The notes: generated from the letters alone by a model not told the origin. A stretch of DNA of 64,000 nucleotides from an uncultured Bacteroidales bacterium (GCA_902801325.1 CADCHQ010000007.1:87724-151723); one strand, 5' to 3'. Positions 52,729 to 62,788 are shown, numbered from the stretch's first letter. Numbers and translations are program-made.

Positions 52729-52888
52729 TTCGGGCATATACTATTCTTTTTTTATATCTCTGTTGAATTGCCTATCTTTTTCCTCATTTATTAACTATTA
52801 CTGTCTCGCATTTCCCATTCTACCAATCCTTTTTTGTGATATTAATCACAAATAAAGTTAAAAGATTGGGCGTAAAAACTTTTTTTAC

Positions 52889-52896
52889 TAATTTTG
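52889..52896 (+). promoter_or_regulatory. -7 box of the CotH-domain protein gene
   Basis: TAATTTTG matches the -7 box 67 bases before the ATG at 52963. The 296-base gap also holds GCACGCGCGTATGCGTAC (52916-52933), similar to GCACGCGCGCGTG at 45473. Confidence 0.55.
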
Positions 52897-52962
52897 GGGC
52901 CGAAAAACTTGCTTGCACGCGCGTATGCGTACATTAGCACCAAAATAAAAACTAACTAAATC

Positions 52963-55900
52963 ATGAATAAGCGAATTGCTTTGCTCTTATTAGTCATTGC
53001 CACAGCATGGATGAGAATGGGAGCTGCAGAATGGATAGACGTGACGGAGGATTTTGTTGTAAATCCGACGTTTGTAGGGGATGATGTCACTACAGGCTGG
53101 ATGGGAACCACATTCGGCGTGGCTGGACCAAAGGAGAATGCTGAGCACTTCAGCAAGAACTATGACACCTATCAGACCATCACTGGACTGATGCCCGGTA
53201 AGTACCGCGTGAGTGTGCAGGCCTTCTATCGCATGGGAGATGCAAATAATGACTATTCCCTGTACTCCAGTGGCGACTATGCCGACTCACAGAATGCTAA
53301 GCTGTATGCCACATCGTCACAGGAGGAAACCGAGGTTGCCATTCTACCAGCCTCAAGTGCTGCACTAGCCCAAAGTCTGGGTGGTGCTGCAAGTCAAGTG
53401 GGAAGCTCTGGATGGTGGGCACAAGACGGCAAATATATCCCAAACAACATGGAAGCTGCCTACTACTGGATGCAGGCAGGCCATTACAAGAACAGTCTGG
53501 AGGTGAACGTGGGCAATGACGGCACGTTACGCATTGGCGTTCGCAAATCTACCACCATTAACAGTGACTGGACGTGTCTGGACAACTGGACGTTAGAGTT
53601 CTACGGAGATCCGATAAAGGTCACAAGCATTACTGTAGACCCTGCGCAAGTCAGTATGGTTCCAGGCGAACAGTTGCAACTGACAGCAACCGTGAATCCC
53701 AAGGGGGCTACCTCCAAGAGGGTTACATGGACAAGCAATAATAGGAATCTTGCCACAGTAACAAGTAAAGGTCTGGTAACGGCCATTGCTGCAGGTAAGG
53801 TCAGTATTACGGCTAAGGCTACTGATGGCACTGGAGTGACGGGAGTATGCACCATAACGATTGCCGAGAATACGGTAGGGCTGGAGAATATCGTCATCAA
53901 TGAGTTGCAGTCTGCCAACCTTGACCAAACGGTTGATCCTTCGTGGAATTACGGTGGATGGGTAGAATTCTATAACCCAAGTTCTAAGGGCGTCACACTG
54001 ACGAACTGTTGGTTGAGCGACGATCCTCAGAATCTGAAGAAGGTGCATATCTCGCAACCCACCGCGATCCCTGCCAAAGGATACAAGGTGCTGTGGTTCG
54101 ACCATCATGACAAGTATTGCCTGACGCAGATGGACATGAAACTTGATGTGGAAGGAGGTACGCTATATGTTAGTAATCCCGATGGAAACAAACTGCTGGA
54201 GATGAGTTATCCTCCTGCTGTCAGTCGATGCTCGTATGCCCGTAAGTCGCTAACTGGAGACGAATGGGGTTGGTCGGCAAAGCCCACTCCTGGAGTTTCG
54301 AATGAAGGAATGACTTGGGCCGAGATAAGACTCCCCGCACCTAATGTGGACCAACCTTCACAAATCTTTGGTTCAAGCCTTACGGTATGCGTCAACATCC
54401 CTGAAGGAGCAACGCTTCGCTATACCACCGACGGCAGTACGCCTACAGCCGAAAACGGTGAGACTTCGAACGACGGTCTCTTCTACCCCAACAGCACTAC
54501 GACATACCGTTTCTGCCTCATAGGCGACGGTTATCTGCCCAGTCCTGTAGTCACACGTTCGTACATCTACGAAGACAAGACATTCGCTTTACCCGTGGTT
54601 TCGGTGGTTGGTAACGACCGCGACCTGTACGGGGCAGACATGGGCCTTCTGGTGAAAGGTAACGGAAACGGACGTCCTGGCAACGGGCAGTCATCACCCT
54701 GTAACTGGAACATGGACTGGGATCGTACCGTGAATTTTGAGTACCTTGTCGACGGAGAGATGGTGGTGAACCAAGAGACGGCAATGGAACGCTGTGGAGG
54801 ATGGAGCCGTGCATGGAGTCCTATGGCCTTCAAGATTAAGGCAAACAAGTTGTATGAAATGCAGAACTTCCTCCCCTACCAGTTCTTTGAGGAGAAGCCA
54901 TACCTGAAGCATAAGACCCTGCAAATCAGAAACGGAGGCAACGACACTTCGTGTCGTCTCAAAGACCCCGCCTTGCAGGAAATCGTGTTCCGCTCTGGCA
55001 TAGATATTGATTGCCAAGCCTACCAACCTGTGATGCATTACATCAATGGCAGATATGCAGGCGTCATCAACGTCAGAGAACCTAACAACAAGCACTTCGT
55101 CTATGCCAACTACGGACTTGATGACGATGAAATAGACCAATTCGAGATATCGCCCGACTCCGGTTATGTGCAAAAGTGTGGTACACATGAAAGCCTACAA
55201 CGCTGGTATGATCTGGCTTCGCAATGTGAAGGCAACGATGAAGTATACAACGAAATTAGGAGCATGGTGGACATTGATGAATATTGCAACTATATGGCTG
55301 TTGAGATGTATCTGGGCAACTGGGACTGGCCACAGAACAACTTCAAGGCGTTCAAGCCCATCATGGAAGGCGGCAAATGGCGCTTTGTCCTGTTCGATCT
55401 CGATGGATCATTCAGTACCAGCACTCCATTCACTACGTATGCAGGCAAACAAACCTACACATTCGACAAGTTGTATGGCGAGTCTGTGGAACGATGGACG
55501 AAGGAGATTGAGGTAGTAACCATATTCCTCAACATGCTGAAAAACGAGCAATTCCGCAAACAGTTTATAGACACTTATTGTCTGGTTGCAGGCTCTGTCT
55601 TTGAGGCTGAACGATGCAAGGAAATCATCAATGAGTTGGCCAATCGTGTAAGCGATAGTCAAAGCATATGGAATGAGGTATACAACACTTCGAGCAACCC
55701 ATGGGGAACGGCTAACGACATGATTAACAACCTCTCCACAAGCAGGCAATCGAACATGATTAACACCCTGAAGAGTTACGCCCCCATGGAGTTGAGCAAG
55801 GTAACAGCACAAAGCGTGACACTGAGTGCCAACATTCCTGAGGCACGACTTTTGGTCAATGACTTGCCTGTGCCAACCAACAAGTTTGCTGGCAAACTAT

Positions 55901-57378
55901 TTGCTCCCGTAACCTTCAAAGCTCAAGCTCCTGCTGGCTACAAGTTTGTCGGATGGAAGCTGGTGGAAGGCAGCAACACAAATGCCGAAACGATACTGAC
56001 AGAAGGCAGTGAATGGGACTACTACGACCAAGGCTCGCTCGACGGCGAGGACTGGATGGGTCTCGGTTACACACTTACTGACTGGAATTCGGGACAGGCA
56101 CCATTAGGCTATTTCGTAGGAGGTGAACGACCCACAAATACCTATCTCGACTATGGAGGTTCAACTAGCCAAAAGCGTCCTACCTATTATCTGCGCCACA
56201 ACCTGACCTTGAATGAAGCACCCGGCAAGGGTGACGTTTTCACCCTGAACTATATCATTGACGACGGTTTCATCATCTATGTTAACGGCACAGAAGCAGG
56301 TCGATACAACATGCCTTCGGGCTATGTCGGCTATGACACCTATGCCAGTTCTTACGCCCACGACAATCCTGACTCGGGAACACTCACACTCGACGCATCG
56401 CTCTTTAAGAAGGGCAACAACGTAATTGCCGTAGAAATCCACAACAATGCCGCCAACTCTACCGATATCTATTGGGAGGCCAGCATCGATCACGCAAGCG
56501 AGTCTGTTGAAGGTACTTTTGTCAGCACCGACGAAGAGTATGAAATGCCTGCCGGAAGCATGGTATTGCAGGCATGCTACGATGAGATGACCGAAGAAGA
56601 AAAAGAAGAAGAAGGACTGACAACTACGCCTGTTGTCATCAATGAGGTATCGGCTGGCAACAGCATTTACGTGAACGATTACTTCAAGAAGGATGATTGG
56701 GTGGAACTGTACAATACGACAGATGATGACATCGACCTCGAAGGCATGTTCCTGACCGACCGAAGCGAGAGACCCGAGAAATATGTCATCACGGCCAAGG
56801 GCACCAAGGCCAGCACCATCATTCCCGCACACGGATATAAAATCATCTGGTGCAGCAAGCGCGACACGAACAGCGAACTACATGCTAACTTTAAGCTTGA
56901 CAACGTAGATGGCACCGTTCTTCGCATCATGGCCAAGGACAAGTCTTGGGCCGATAGTCTGGTTTATTGTGCTCACAACGGAGACCAAACCGTAGGACGC
57001 TTCCCCGATGGTGGGCAGAATGTTTATGTCATGACACCAACCATCAAGAAGGCCAATACCTTGAACACATATGCTCAAGAGTGGAACGGCATTACACCAA
57101 ACGATTCGACAGAAGTGGGCATCGACAACCTGCCCAGTCGAACTGGTGGCATGAGTATTGCTTACTCTGGCGAACAGCTGATGGTGAAGAGCGAAGAGAA
57201 TCCGCACATCGTAGTTAGTGTCTATACGGCCAGTGGTGCCTTGGCTATGCGACAAGGTCTGAAACTGGAGGAAGGACATGAACGTCTAGGTGTGTCCATG
57301 CTTCCTGCAGGCATTTATGTTGCAAGGGCTAAGGACAGCGATGGCAACGAGTGTGCTACTAAGTTTGCCAAGAAATAA
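52963..57378 (+). CDS. CotH-kinase / lamin-tail multidomain surface protein
   Basis: A 1471-residue secreted protein with modules in order: signal peptide (1-22), a binding-like beta-sandwich (about 25-208, MPGKYRVSVQAFYRMG), Big2 (about 212-300, VTWTSNNRNLATVTSKGLVT), a first lamin-tail domain (about 305-430, IVINELQSANLD, GWVEFYNPSSKGVTL), a chitobiase-C-like module (LRYTTDGSTPT, about 485), a CotH spore-kinase-like domain (about 530-920, with YINGRYAGVINVREPNNKHF, FEISPDSG, WRFVLFDLDGSF), a beta-sandwich (about 1030-1190), a second lamin-tail domain (about 1225-1390) and a tail VVSVYTASGA...AGIYVARAKDSDG of type IX style. CotH kinases phosphorylate proteins in spores; here the role is unknown. 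Single gene. Confidence 0.88.
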   Translation: MNKRIALLLLVIATAWMRMGAAEWIDVTEDFVVNPTFVGDDVTTGWMGTTFGVAGPKENAEHFSKNYDTYQTITGLMPGKYRVSVQAFYRMGDANNDYSLYSSGDYADSQNAKLYATSSQEETEVAILPASSAALAQSLGGAASQVGSSGWWAQDGKYIPNNMEAAYYWMQAGHYKNSLEVNVGNDGTLRIGVRKSTTINSDWTCLDNWTLEFYGDPIKVTSITVDPAQVSMVPGEQLQLTATVNPKGATSKRVTWTSNNRNLATVTSKGLVTAIAAGKVSITAKATDGTGVTGVCTITIAENTVGLENIVINELQSANLDQTVDPSWNYGGWVEFYNPSSKGVTLTNCWLSDDPQNLKKVHISQPTAIPAKGYKVLWFDHHDKYCLTQMDMKLDVEGGTLYVSNPDGNKLLEMSYPPAVSRCSYARKSLTGDEWGWSAKPTPGVSNEGMTWAEIRLPAPNVDQPSQIFGSSLTVCVNIPEGATLRYTTDGSTPTAENGETSNDGLFYPNSTTTYRFCLIGDGYLPSPVVTRSYIYEDKTFALPVVSVVGNDRDLYGADMGLLVKGNGNGRPGNGQSSPCNWNMDWDRTVNFEYLVDGEMVVNQETAMERCGGWSRAWSPMAFKIKANKLYEMQNFLPYQFFEEKPYLKHKTLQIRNGGNDTSCRLKDPALQEIVFRSGIDIDCQAYQPVMHYINGRYAGVINVREPNNKHFVYANYGLDDDEIDQFEISPDSGYVQKCGTHESLQRWYDLASQCEGNDEVYNEIRSMVDIDEYCNYMAVEMYLGNWDWPQNNFKAFKPIMEGGKWRFVLFDLDGSFSTSTPFTTYAGKQTYTFDKLYGESVERWTKEIEVVTIFLNMLKNEQFRKQFIDTYCLVAGSVFEAERCKEIINELANRVSDSQSIWNEVYNTSSNPWGTANDMINNLSTSRQSNMINTLKSYAPMELSKVTAQSVTLSANIPEARLLVNDLPVPTNKFAGKLFAPVTFKAQAPAGYKFVGWKLVEGSNTNAETILTEGSEWDYYDQGSLDGEDWMGLGYTLTDWNSGQAPLGYFVGGERPTNTYLDYGGSTSQKRPTYYLRHNLTLNEAPGKGDVFTLNYIIDDGFIIYVNGTEAGRYNMPSGYVGYDTYASSYAHDNPDSGTLTLDASLFKKGNNVIAVEIHNNAANSTDIYWEASIDHASESVEGTFVSTDEEYEMPAGSMVLQACYDEMTEEEKEEEGLTTTPVVINEVSAGNSIYVNDYFKKDDWVELYNTTDDDIDLEGMFLTDRSERPEKYVITAKGTKASTIIPAHGYKIIWCSKRDTNSELHANFKLDNVDGTVLRIMAKDKSWADSLVYCAHNGDQTVGRFPDGGQNVYVMTPTIKKANTLNTYAQEWNGITPNDSTEVGIDNLPSRTGGMSIAYSGEQLMVKSEENPHIVVSVYTASGALAMRQGLKLEEGHERLGVSMLPAGIYVARAKDSDGNECATKFAKK

Positions 57379-57407
57379 AACGCCAAACGAGACTTTAAAT
57401 TGTCAAA

Positions 57408-57505
57408 TTCTTGCTCCGTTGCTCTACGCAAGCGTCACTGTTGCGCAGATGCCGAGCAGTCAAATCGTTAAATCGTAAAATCGTAAAATTGTCAAATCGT
57501 AAAAT
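57408..57505 (+). repeat. Dispersed repeat copy 2 plus AAATCGTNAAATCGT run before the YqiA-like gene
   Basis: 57408-57457 repeats the block seen at 45142-45213. Next come units CAAATCGTTAAATCGTAAAA to 57505. The repeat frame is open, so automated gene calls extend the next gene by 32 residues into it. Confidence 0.75.
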
Positions 57506-57506
57506 T

Positions 57507-58094
57507 GTGAAATTACTATATATCCATGGTTTTGCTTCGGCAGGTTCTTCAGGGACTGCCGTCCACCTGAGGAACATGCTCTACGAATATGGCGTAGAGG
57601 TAATATCACCCGATATTCCTGTCATGCCCATAGAAGCACTTGCTTTCCTGCAGCAGTTGGTAGCAGAAGAACAACCCTCTCTCATCATTGGGACATCAAT
57701 GGGTGGCCTGTACACTGAACAAATGTATGGGGTGCCACGCATCATGGTAAATCCGTCCTTCCACATGGCTCGACACCTCACCTTTCAGGGTTTGGGAAAG
57801 CGCGAGTTCTTAAACAAACGACAGGATGGAGCCAAGGATTTCCGTGTGGACAAAGAGATGATTGCCCAGTTCCGAGAGGTGGAGAAAACAAGTTTCAGTA
57901 AGATTACCGAAGAGGAAAAGACCAGAGTTTGGGGATGCTTTGGCAAGAACGACAAGTTCGTGAACTGCCAACCTGACTTCAAGAAGGCCTATGGCAGTGA
58001 CCATTTCCAGCTATTCGACGGTGAACATCGTCTTAACGATATCGTACTGAAGCGTGACATATTCCCACTCATCAAACAGATTCTAAACATATAA
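57507..58094 (+). CDS. YqiA/YcfP-like alpha/beta-hydrolase
   Basis: A small cytoplasmic esterase of about 195 residues. The likely start is the GTG at 57507 (VKLLYIHGFASAGSSGTA), because the frame above it is only repeat. YIHGF is the oxyanion strand; GTSMGGLYTEQ (near residue 62) is the nucleophile elbow with Ser, VNPSFHM follows it, and the acid and His are probably in FGKNDKFVN and FDGEHRLND near the end. The substrate is unknown. A TlpA-like gene begins 4 bases later, so both are co-transcribed. Confidence 0.83.
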   Translation: MKLLYIHGFASAGSSGTAVHLRNMLYEYGVEVISPDIPVMPIEALAFLQQLVAEEQPSLIIGTSMGGLYTEQMYGVPRIMVNPSFHMARHLTFQGLGKREFLNKRQDGAKDFRVDKEMIAQFREVEKTSFSKITEEEKTRVWGCFGKNDKFVNCQPDFKKAYGSDHFQLFDGEHRLNDIVLKRDIFPLIKQILNI

Positions 58095-58098
58095 GATT

Positions 58099-58635
58099 AT
58101 GAAGAAGATTTTATTTGCAGCATTAGCCGTGCTACTTATGGCTGGTTGCAACATGAACGAGAAAAAACAAACTGCCGCTGGAGATAATGACAACGATACC
58201 ACTCTCGTGATGGGTCAGGGCGAAGAAGCCCCAGATTTCACCCTGAAGACACCTGATGATTCCACCCTCACCCTATCCAGTCTGCGTGGTCAATACGTGG
58301 TACTCGACTTTTGGGGAACATGGTGCAAGTGGTGCGTCAAGGGAATTCCCGACATGAAAGCATACTACAAGAAATACGAAGGCATGTTCGAGATGGTTAG
58401 CATCGACTTTGGCGATAGCGAGGACGATTGGTTAAAAGCCATCGATTCGTTCGATATGGACTGGCTTCACGTCATAACGGATGAGGAAAGTGCCGCCAAG
58501 TTACAGAAGGACTATTCCATCGAAGGTTTCCCGACGAAAATAGTCATCGATCCCGAAGGCAAAATCATCCACACCACTGTGGGCGAAGATCCTGCCTTCT
58601 ATAAATATCTCGACGAACAGTTCGGAGAAGGGTAA
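58099..58635 (+). CDS. TlpA/ResA-like thioredoxin lipoprotein
   Basis: A 178-residue periplasmic or surface disulfide reductase. MKKILFAALAVLLMAGC is the lipoprotein signal. After a Thr/Asn-rich linker the fold starts at APDFTLKTPDDSTLTLSSLRG, with the active site FWGTWCKWCVKGIPDM (WCKWC, about 76-80) and the cis-proline in YSIEGFPTKIVIDPEGKI. It ends 3 bases before the convergent PAP2 gene, with no room for a terminator between them. Confidence 0.92.
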   Translation: MKKILFAALAVLLMAGCNMNEKKQTAAGDNDNDTTLVMGQGEEAPDFTLKTPDDSTLTLSSLRGQYVVLDFWGTWCKWCVKGIPDMKAYYKKYEGMFEMVSIDFGDSEDDWLKAIDSFDMDWLHVITDEESAAKLQKDYSIEGFPTKIVIDPEGKIIHTTVGEDPAFYKYLDEQFGEG

Positions 58636-58638
58636 ACG

Positions 58639-59391
58639 TCATTCAAGGAGGATGCTGCATGAGAGTCCTGCAGCCTTGTCCTCACTCTGATAAAAGGGAG
58701 CAGCGACAATCAATCGCTTGCTCTCTTTCTTTTGGTTTATCTTGAACAAGCGATGCCACAAGGGCAACATCCAGTAACCGGCATTAGCACAAAGAATGCC
58801 CGTACCTGCACCAGCAAGCACATCGCCTACCCAATGGCGTTTGTTGTATACGCGAAGGAAGGCTGTCCCTGTAGCAAGTGCATAGGCGGCAGCACCATAA
58901 CCCCATCCATAGTCGATGCGCATCAGTTCGGCTCCTGTAAAGGCTGTTGCAGTATGTCCAGAGAAGAACGAATTTCGCTTATTCGTATCAGGTCGTTGCT
59001 CCTTGATGCCATACTTTGCCGCATTGGTGATGCCTGCCATGAGCAGATGGGCTGTAGCGGAAGCCAGCACACGATCGCGCAGGTTATGCTTCGACTTTAT
59101 GCCTGTCAGACCAAGCAACACGTGCACAGGACTGGGGATATATTGGAAATACTCGTCTGCCTTGCATGTCCGTCCCTTTTTATTCATGTCTTCATACGCT
59201 TTATTTGCCAGCCACGATGTCGGACTCTGGTCAGCCAATCCCCATGCACCAAAACCAATTAGAACCGCGGGGGCAATCAGTTGCTTGGGCTTAAAAACTT
59301 GCTCGTGTACGGGAACAGCAATGGTATCTTCCTGGGCATAGGCCATGGGAGCATTAACTAACAGAAGTAGGGATAAGAGCAGGTATTTCAT
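58639..59391 (-). CDS. PAP2-family membrane phosphatase
   Basis: A 250-residue protein with a signal or first span (1-19) and several hydrophobic helices. The phosphatase motifs are KYGIKEQRPD (about 127-136), SFFSGHTATAF (about 142-152; FSGH instead of PSGH) and RVYNKRHWVGDVLAGA (about 181-196) with the catalytic His. It could act on lipid A, undecaprenyl-diphosphate or phospholipids. Its ATG overlaps the upstream barrel protein stop by four bases, so it is the third gene of the operon with two outer-membrane proteins. Confidence 0.9.
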   Translation of the reverse strand: MKYLLLSLLLLVNAPMAYAQEDTIAVPVHEQVFKPKQLIAPAVLIGFGAWGLADQSPTSWLANKAYEDMNKKGRTCKADEYFQYIPSPVHVLLGLTGIKSKHNLRDRVLASATAHLLMAGITNAAKYGIKEQRPDTNKRNSFFSGHTATAFTGAELMRIDYGWGYGAAAYALATGTAFLRVYNKRHWVGDVLAGAGTGILCANAGYWMLPLWHRLFKINQKKESKRLIVAAPFYQSEDKAAGLSCSILLE

Positions 59392-61781
59392 AGTTCTATC
59401 TTAAATGTTCCGATAAGTCCACGTGGGATGGTCAGTGTCATATTAGGTCCACGGCTCTCAGGTCCGCGCAGCCCTTGGGGAAAACACATTTCATTGTACA
59501 CGTTTCCAAAATCATAAATATTGTAACACAAGAGCGTCAGGCTCATGGGATGCCCAGCCAATGTCCAGCAAGCACGGGCATGGAGGTCGATATTGAACAG
59601 GGCACTCTCACGACAACCGAAGTTTCCGTCTGTGGGATTGATGCCTCGAGTGGTGACGGGCCTAATTGCCATCTGCACCTGCCCTTGGTCGTTCGTACGC
59701 GCTGCCGTATTAAAGACGGAGAACGGCTGACCATCCGTCCAACGGCCATTAATACCAAACTGGAAATGCTTATTCATGTTATAGGCAAGATAGATACGGA
59801 GGACATAGGCTCGGTCTTGGTCCATTCGCCCCACGCCTGGGTAATGCCCCGAGGAGTTTTCTATCACATGCTGTGTATTGGGATTTGCAGTCGACTCGGA
59901 AAGCACCCCGATGTTGTTTGACACAGGGCCATTTCCCAAAGCCGACAGTCCTGCACCAATCATGGATTGCCACGACAGGCTGAACATGAACTTCCTACCA
60001 CGATACGTGTAACGCGAGGTCTGTGTCATGTAATAGGGTGTGTTTGTGAAGAAGCCGCCTCCCATGAGTTCGGTCGGTTGATATCCAACGAGGTATTCTC
60101 GTTCGCCTGGCATGAGAAAATAGTAACCTGCTTCATCCATAATGCCATTCTCCTCCACACTACCCATGAAACGGGTCATCCAGGTGTGATAGAACTTCTT
60201 ATAGGATTGCAGAAGAGCTATTTCGTGCCTTCCGAACTTCAAATGTATGGGCAATTGGAAAGTGATGTATGCAGGCTGTTGCAGATGTCGAGCATAGTGA
60301 TGATGCAGGCCTCCGGTGGTGGTCAACAGTTGATCGGTCCCACTGAAAAAGACATCGCCATTCAAGTAATCGCGACTCATATAACGAAGGTCCTCAATGT
60401 TGTAGCTTACCCTGTCATGTCCCAGCAGAAGACCCACTTGGAGCCAGCGTAGGGGTTGCCAGTCGAGACCGAGATGGGCATACAGATTAGGTGATACTTT
60501 TGTACGGCCTGACAGGAGCATTCCATCCAGAGACATCCCCAAGTCGCCTTGCAATTCCAATTTGTCGGCGTAACGGCGATGGACTCTCACTGCGACCCGA
60601 TTCTCCAAAAGCCCACCTGTGAAAGCATTGCTTCGCCAGTCGTAACGATAGAGAGGCAGGGGTTCCGACTGAAGCATGTGCTGAGCATAGACCTCGTTTT
60701 CAAACGTCTCCGTCGAAGGACGGAAATGCAGAAGCGAGTTGTAAGCATTAGCCGTAAAACTGAGCCAAGGCAACAACGGACGATCATAGGTGAGTGCCCA
60801 TGACAGTTCATGAGCCTCTCCGTCGGCCATCCAGGGTTCCAACGACTCACCGTCTTGATCGATGATGTTGCGCGAGAAATCCAAATCAGCATGTCGTACA
60901 CGGTTGGTGGCCCAAGTCAGGCCTGTCGTCAATCCTCGTCTCTTGGCATAAAGCGAAGCGCTATAAGTATTCAGGCGCATCACCTCATTGGGGTTCATAT
61001 AGAACTCCGCCCCATAGTTTTCTCGACCTGAGAGGTTTATGAGGTATCCAACCTTGTCCAAACGTCTGCCCGAGGGCAGTTGTCCGTCGAACTGCACTTT
61101 ATAATACTCTGCAGGATATCGGGGTTGACTTGGAATCAAGCCCTCATGATTATAGTTGGGATACATTTGCTGACCGACCTTTGCCACGATATGTTGACGA
61201 AGACGCCTGCCTTGCCGGTCGTGAAGCGAATAGGCAACATCAACACTCCCCTGCCCTCGGGCATACTGACGCCGAAGTATGGTCTTCGGGTCATAAGCGC
61301 CCTCGATACCTGTTCCGTGGAACCAGTGTACGATGCCCTCCGTTGTCTGATTAATGCCTCCAAGGCCTCCCCTGTTGTAGCTCAGGGCGGCGTAGTCGGA
61401 AGCCAATGTGTCGAGAGAGAAAGACATCACTGAAGTGGCAGGGTCTATCCGCAGGTCATACTGTTCCATATTGGGGACATAACTGGTGCTGCCTGCAGTA
61501 AAGCGGTTGTCCACTCGGAAACCATCTAGGTAATACCTGTTCCACCGGTAAGAATTGCCATCGAGGGAGAACATGAGTTGCCCCGACTCGTCCCATTGTC
61601 CTAAATGAAGTCCTTGATAGACAGTATGATCACTTAGGGCGTCAAGCCAATGCACGAGATGGTCTTGTTGGTAGAAGTCGCGGAAGAACTCGGCTTTGAC
61701 CGAGTCCGTATAGGTCTGCGCCTGAACCGTCACGTTCAGTAGCAACACCAGAAACATACTTATACCTATTCTCTTTCTCAC
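59388..61781 (-). CDS. Large outer-membrane beta-barrel protein, TonB-receptor-like
   Basis: A 797-residue protein with signal peptide (1-21, TVQAQ). The N-terminal 150 residues contain YYLDGFRVDNRFTAGSTS, like a plug segment of TonB receptors (DGFRV and VDNRF), and the rest shows repeated amphipathic strands with aromatic girdles (HFRPSTETFENEVYA, QPFSVFNTAARTNDQGQVQ) and a C-terminus RGLIGTFKIEL. A typical TonB box or carboxypeptidase-like domain is not visible, so it may be a TonB-dependent receptor relative rather than a true one. It is between a smaller barrel protein and PAP2. Confidence 0.75.
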   Translation of the reverse strand: MRKRIGISMFLVLLLNVTVQAQTYTDSVKAEFFRDFYQQDHLVHWLDALSDHTVYQGLHLGQWDESGQLMFSLDGNSYRWNRYYLDGFRVDNRFTAGSTSYVPNMEQYDLRIDPATSVMSFSLDTLASDYAALSYNRGGLGGINQTTEGIVHWFHGTGIEGAYDPKTILRRQYARGQGSVDVAYSLHDRQGRRLRQHIVAKVGQQMYPNYNHEGLIPSQPRYPAEYYKVQFDGQLPSGRRLDKVGYLINLSGRENYGAEFYMNPNEVMRLNTYSASLYAKRRGLTTGLTWATNRVRHADLDFSRNIIDQDGESLEPWMADGEAHELSWALTYDRPLLPWLSFTANAYNSLLHFRPSTETFENEVYAQHMLQSEPLPLYRYDWRSNAFTGGLLENRVAVRVHRRYADKLELQGDLGMSLDGMLLSGRTKVSPNLYAHLGLDWQPLRWLQVGLLLGHDRVSYNIEDLRYMSRDYLNGDVFFSGTDQLLTTTGGLHHHYARHLQQPAYITFQLPIHLKFGRHEIALLQSYKKFYHTWMTRFMGSVEENGIMDEAGYYFLMPGEREYLVGYQPTELMGGGFFTNTPYYMTQTSRYTYRGRKFMFSLSWQSMIGAGLSALGNGPVSNNIGVLSESTANPNTQHVIENSSGHYPGVGRMDQDRAYVLRIYLAYNMNKHFQFGINGRWTDGQPFSVFNTAARTNDQGQVQMAIRPVTTRGINPTDGNFGCRESALFNIDLHARACWTLAGHPMSLTLLCYNIYDFGNVYNEMCFPQGLRGPESRGPNMTLTIPRGLIGTFKIEL

Positions 61782-61811
61782 TATTTTAACAACTCATTTA
61801 TTAATGACAAT

Positions 61812-61850
61812 TCTCCCCTTTTCCCTTGGAGAGGGCCGGAGTGAGGTTTT
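61812..61850 (-). repeat. Palindromic repeat in the outer-membrane operon
   Basis: The spacer between the two barrel genes carries CCCTCTCC-AAGGGAAAAGGGGAG on the minus strand, a weaker member of the GC-rich palindrome family. It could reduce downstream expression. Confidence 0.5.
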
Positions 61851-62771
61851 TCACTTCTTCCCATTCAAAACGTCCCACCTGTACGCCAAACCGAGACGCA
61901 CCTGATGGAAGGGATAGTCGTGCAGACCATACTGATAAGCCGCCACTATGTCGAACTGGCGAATATGCCAATTCAGGTCTGTCCGCAGCACCATCGGCTG
62001 GTCATGAGCGTTCTTACCCCCATGACTGGCATTATGTTCCCAACCCGAATAGCCAGCAAACGTCTCGGATAGTGAGAAATGGCTGTTTTCCCACATCGCC
62101 TTGACGCCAAACTGCACAGCATCGTTCTGCCTTCCGTTGTCGGTCTGCCAACAGAGGAACCCCGTCGATAGGGCCAATCGCATACTGTGAGCCCACTGTT
62201 TATTATGCCCCACACCACGCATTGATTTTGCCACCGAAGTGTCGAAGAAATAACCCGGAGCATCATAATATCGGGCATAGTAGAAATAGTTGCTCGAGGC
62301 AGTCTTTAGGACTGCGCGTGCCGTCCAGTCTGGTCTCCAGTGGCGTTCACGCATCAGTTGAACATCGATACTTACATACACATCGCCCGGCACATGTCCT
62401 TTCTTTGCGGCAACCATATTCTCCTCTTCAACACGGCAACGCTTGAGGTTCTCCTCCGTGTTCTTCCACCACTCCGTCACGGGCATCCAAGCCGACAGGT
62501 TCACGCGGTCAGTCCACAGAGGGATGTTAAGTTTGAGAGCAATGTCTGTCGTATGATCATCGAAAGTTCCATGAAAATAGTCACCTGCCAACTCCACACG
62601 CAATTCACGACTGACGCGTCCGTCCAAGACCTCAGGCACTTGGAAAGCATTGGGCCCGAAATAGTACGGCGAAATCAAGGTCGCCGTATTCAGTGGTGAC
62701 TTGTCCATAGGTGTCTGAGCCACAGAGAGCAGAGGCCATAAGAGCATGCAAGCAAGGGCAAATCTCTTCAT
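61851..62771 (-). CDS. Outer-membrane beta-barrel protein of unknown family
   Basis: A 306-residue protein with signal peptide (1-18, SVAQ) and strand-rich body: YYFGPNAFQVPEVLDGRV, LKLNIPLWTDRVNLSAWMPVTEWW, SIDVQLMRERHWRPDWTARAVL, LNWHIRQFDIVAAYQYGLHDYPF and a C-terminal HQVRLGLAYRWDVL. Strands alternate polar and hydrophobic residues as in a 12- or 14-strand barrel. It is the first gene of the barrel-barrel-PAP2 operon with its own consensus promoter. I recognise no named family. Confidence 0.75.
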   Translation of the reverse strand: MKRFALACMLLWPLLSVAQTPMDKSPLNTATLISPYYFGPNAFQVPEVLDGRVSRELRVELAGDYFHGTFDDHTTDIALKLNIPLWTDRVNLSAWMPVTEWWKNTEENLKRCRVEEENMVAAKKGHVPGDVYVSIDVQLMRERHWRPDWTARAVLKTASSNYFYYARYYDAPGYFFDTSVAKSMRGVGHNKQWAHSMRLALSTGFLCWQTDNGRQNDAVQFGVKAMWENSHFSLSETFAGYSGWEHNASHGGKNAHDQPMVLRTDLNWHIRQFDIVAAYQYGLHDYPFHQVRLGLAYRWDVLNGKK

Positions 62772-62788
62772 CTTATAATATTTACGTG

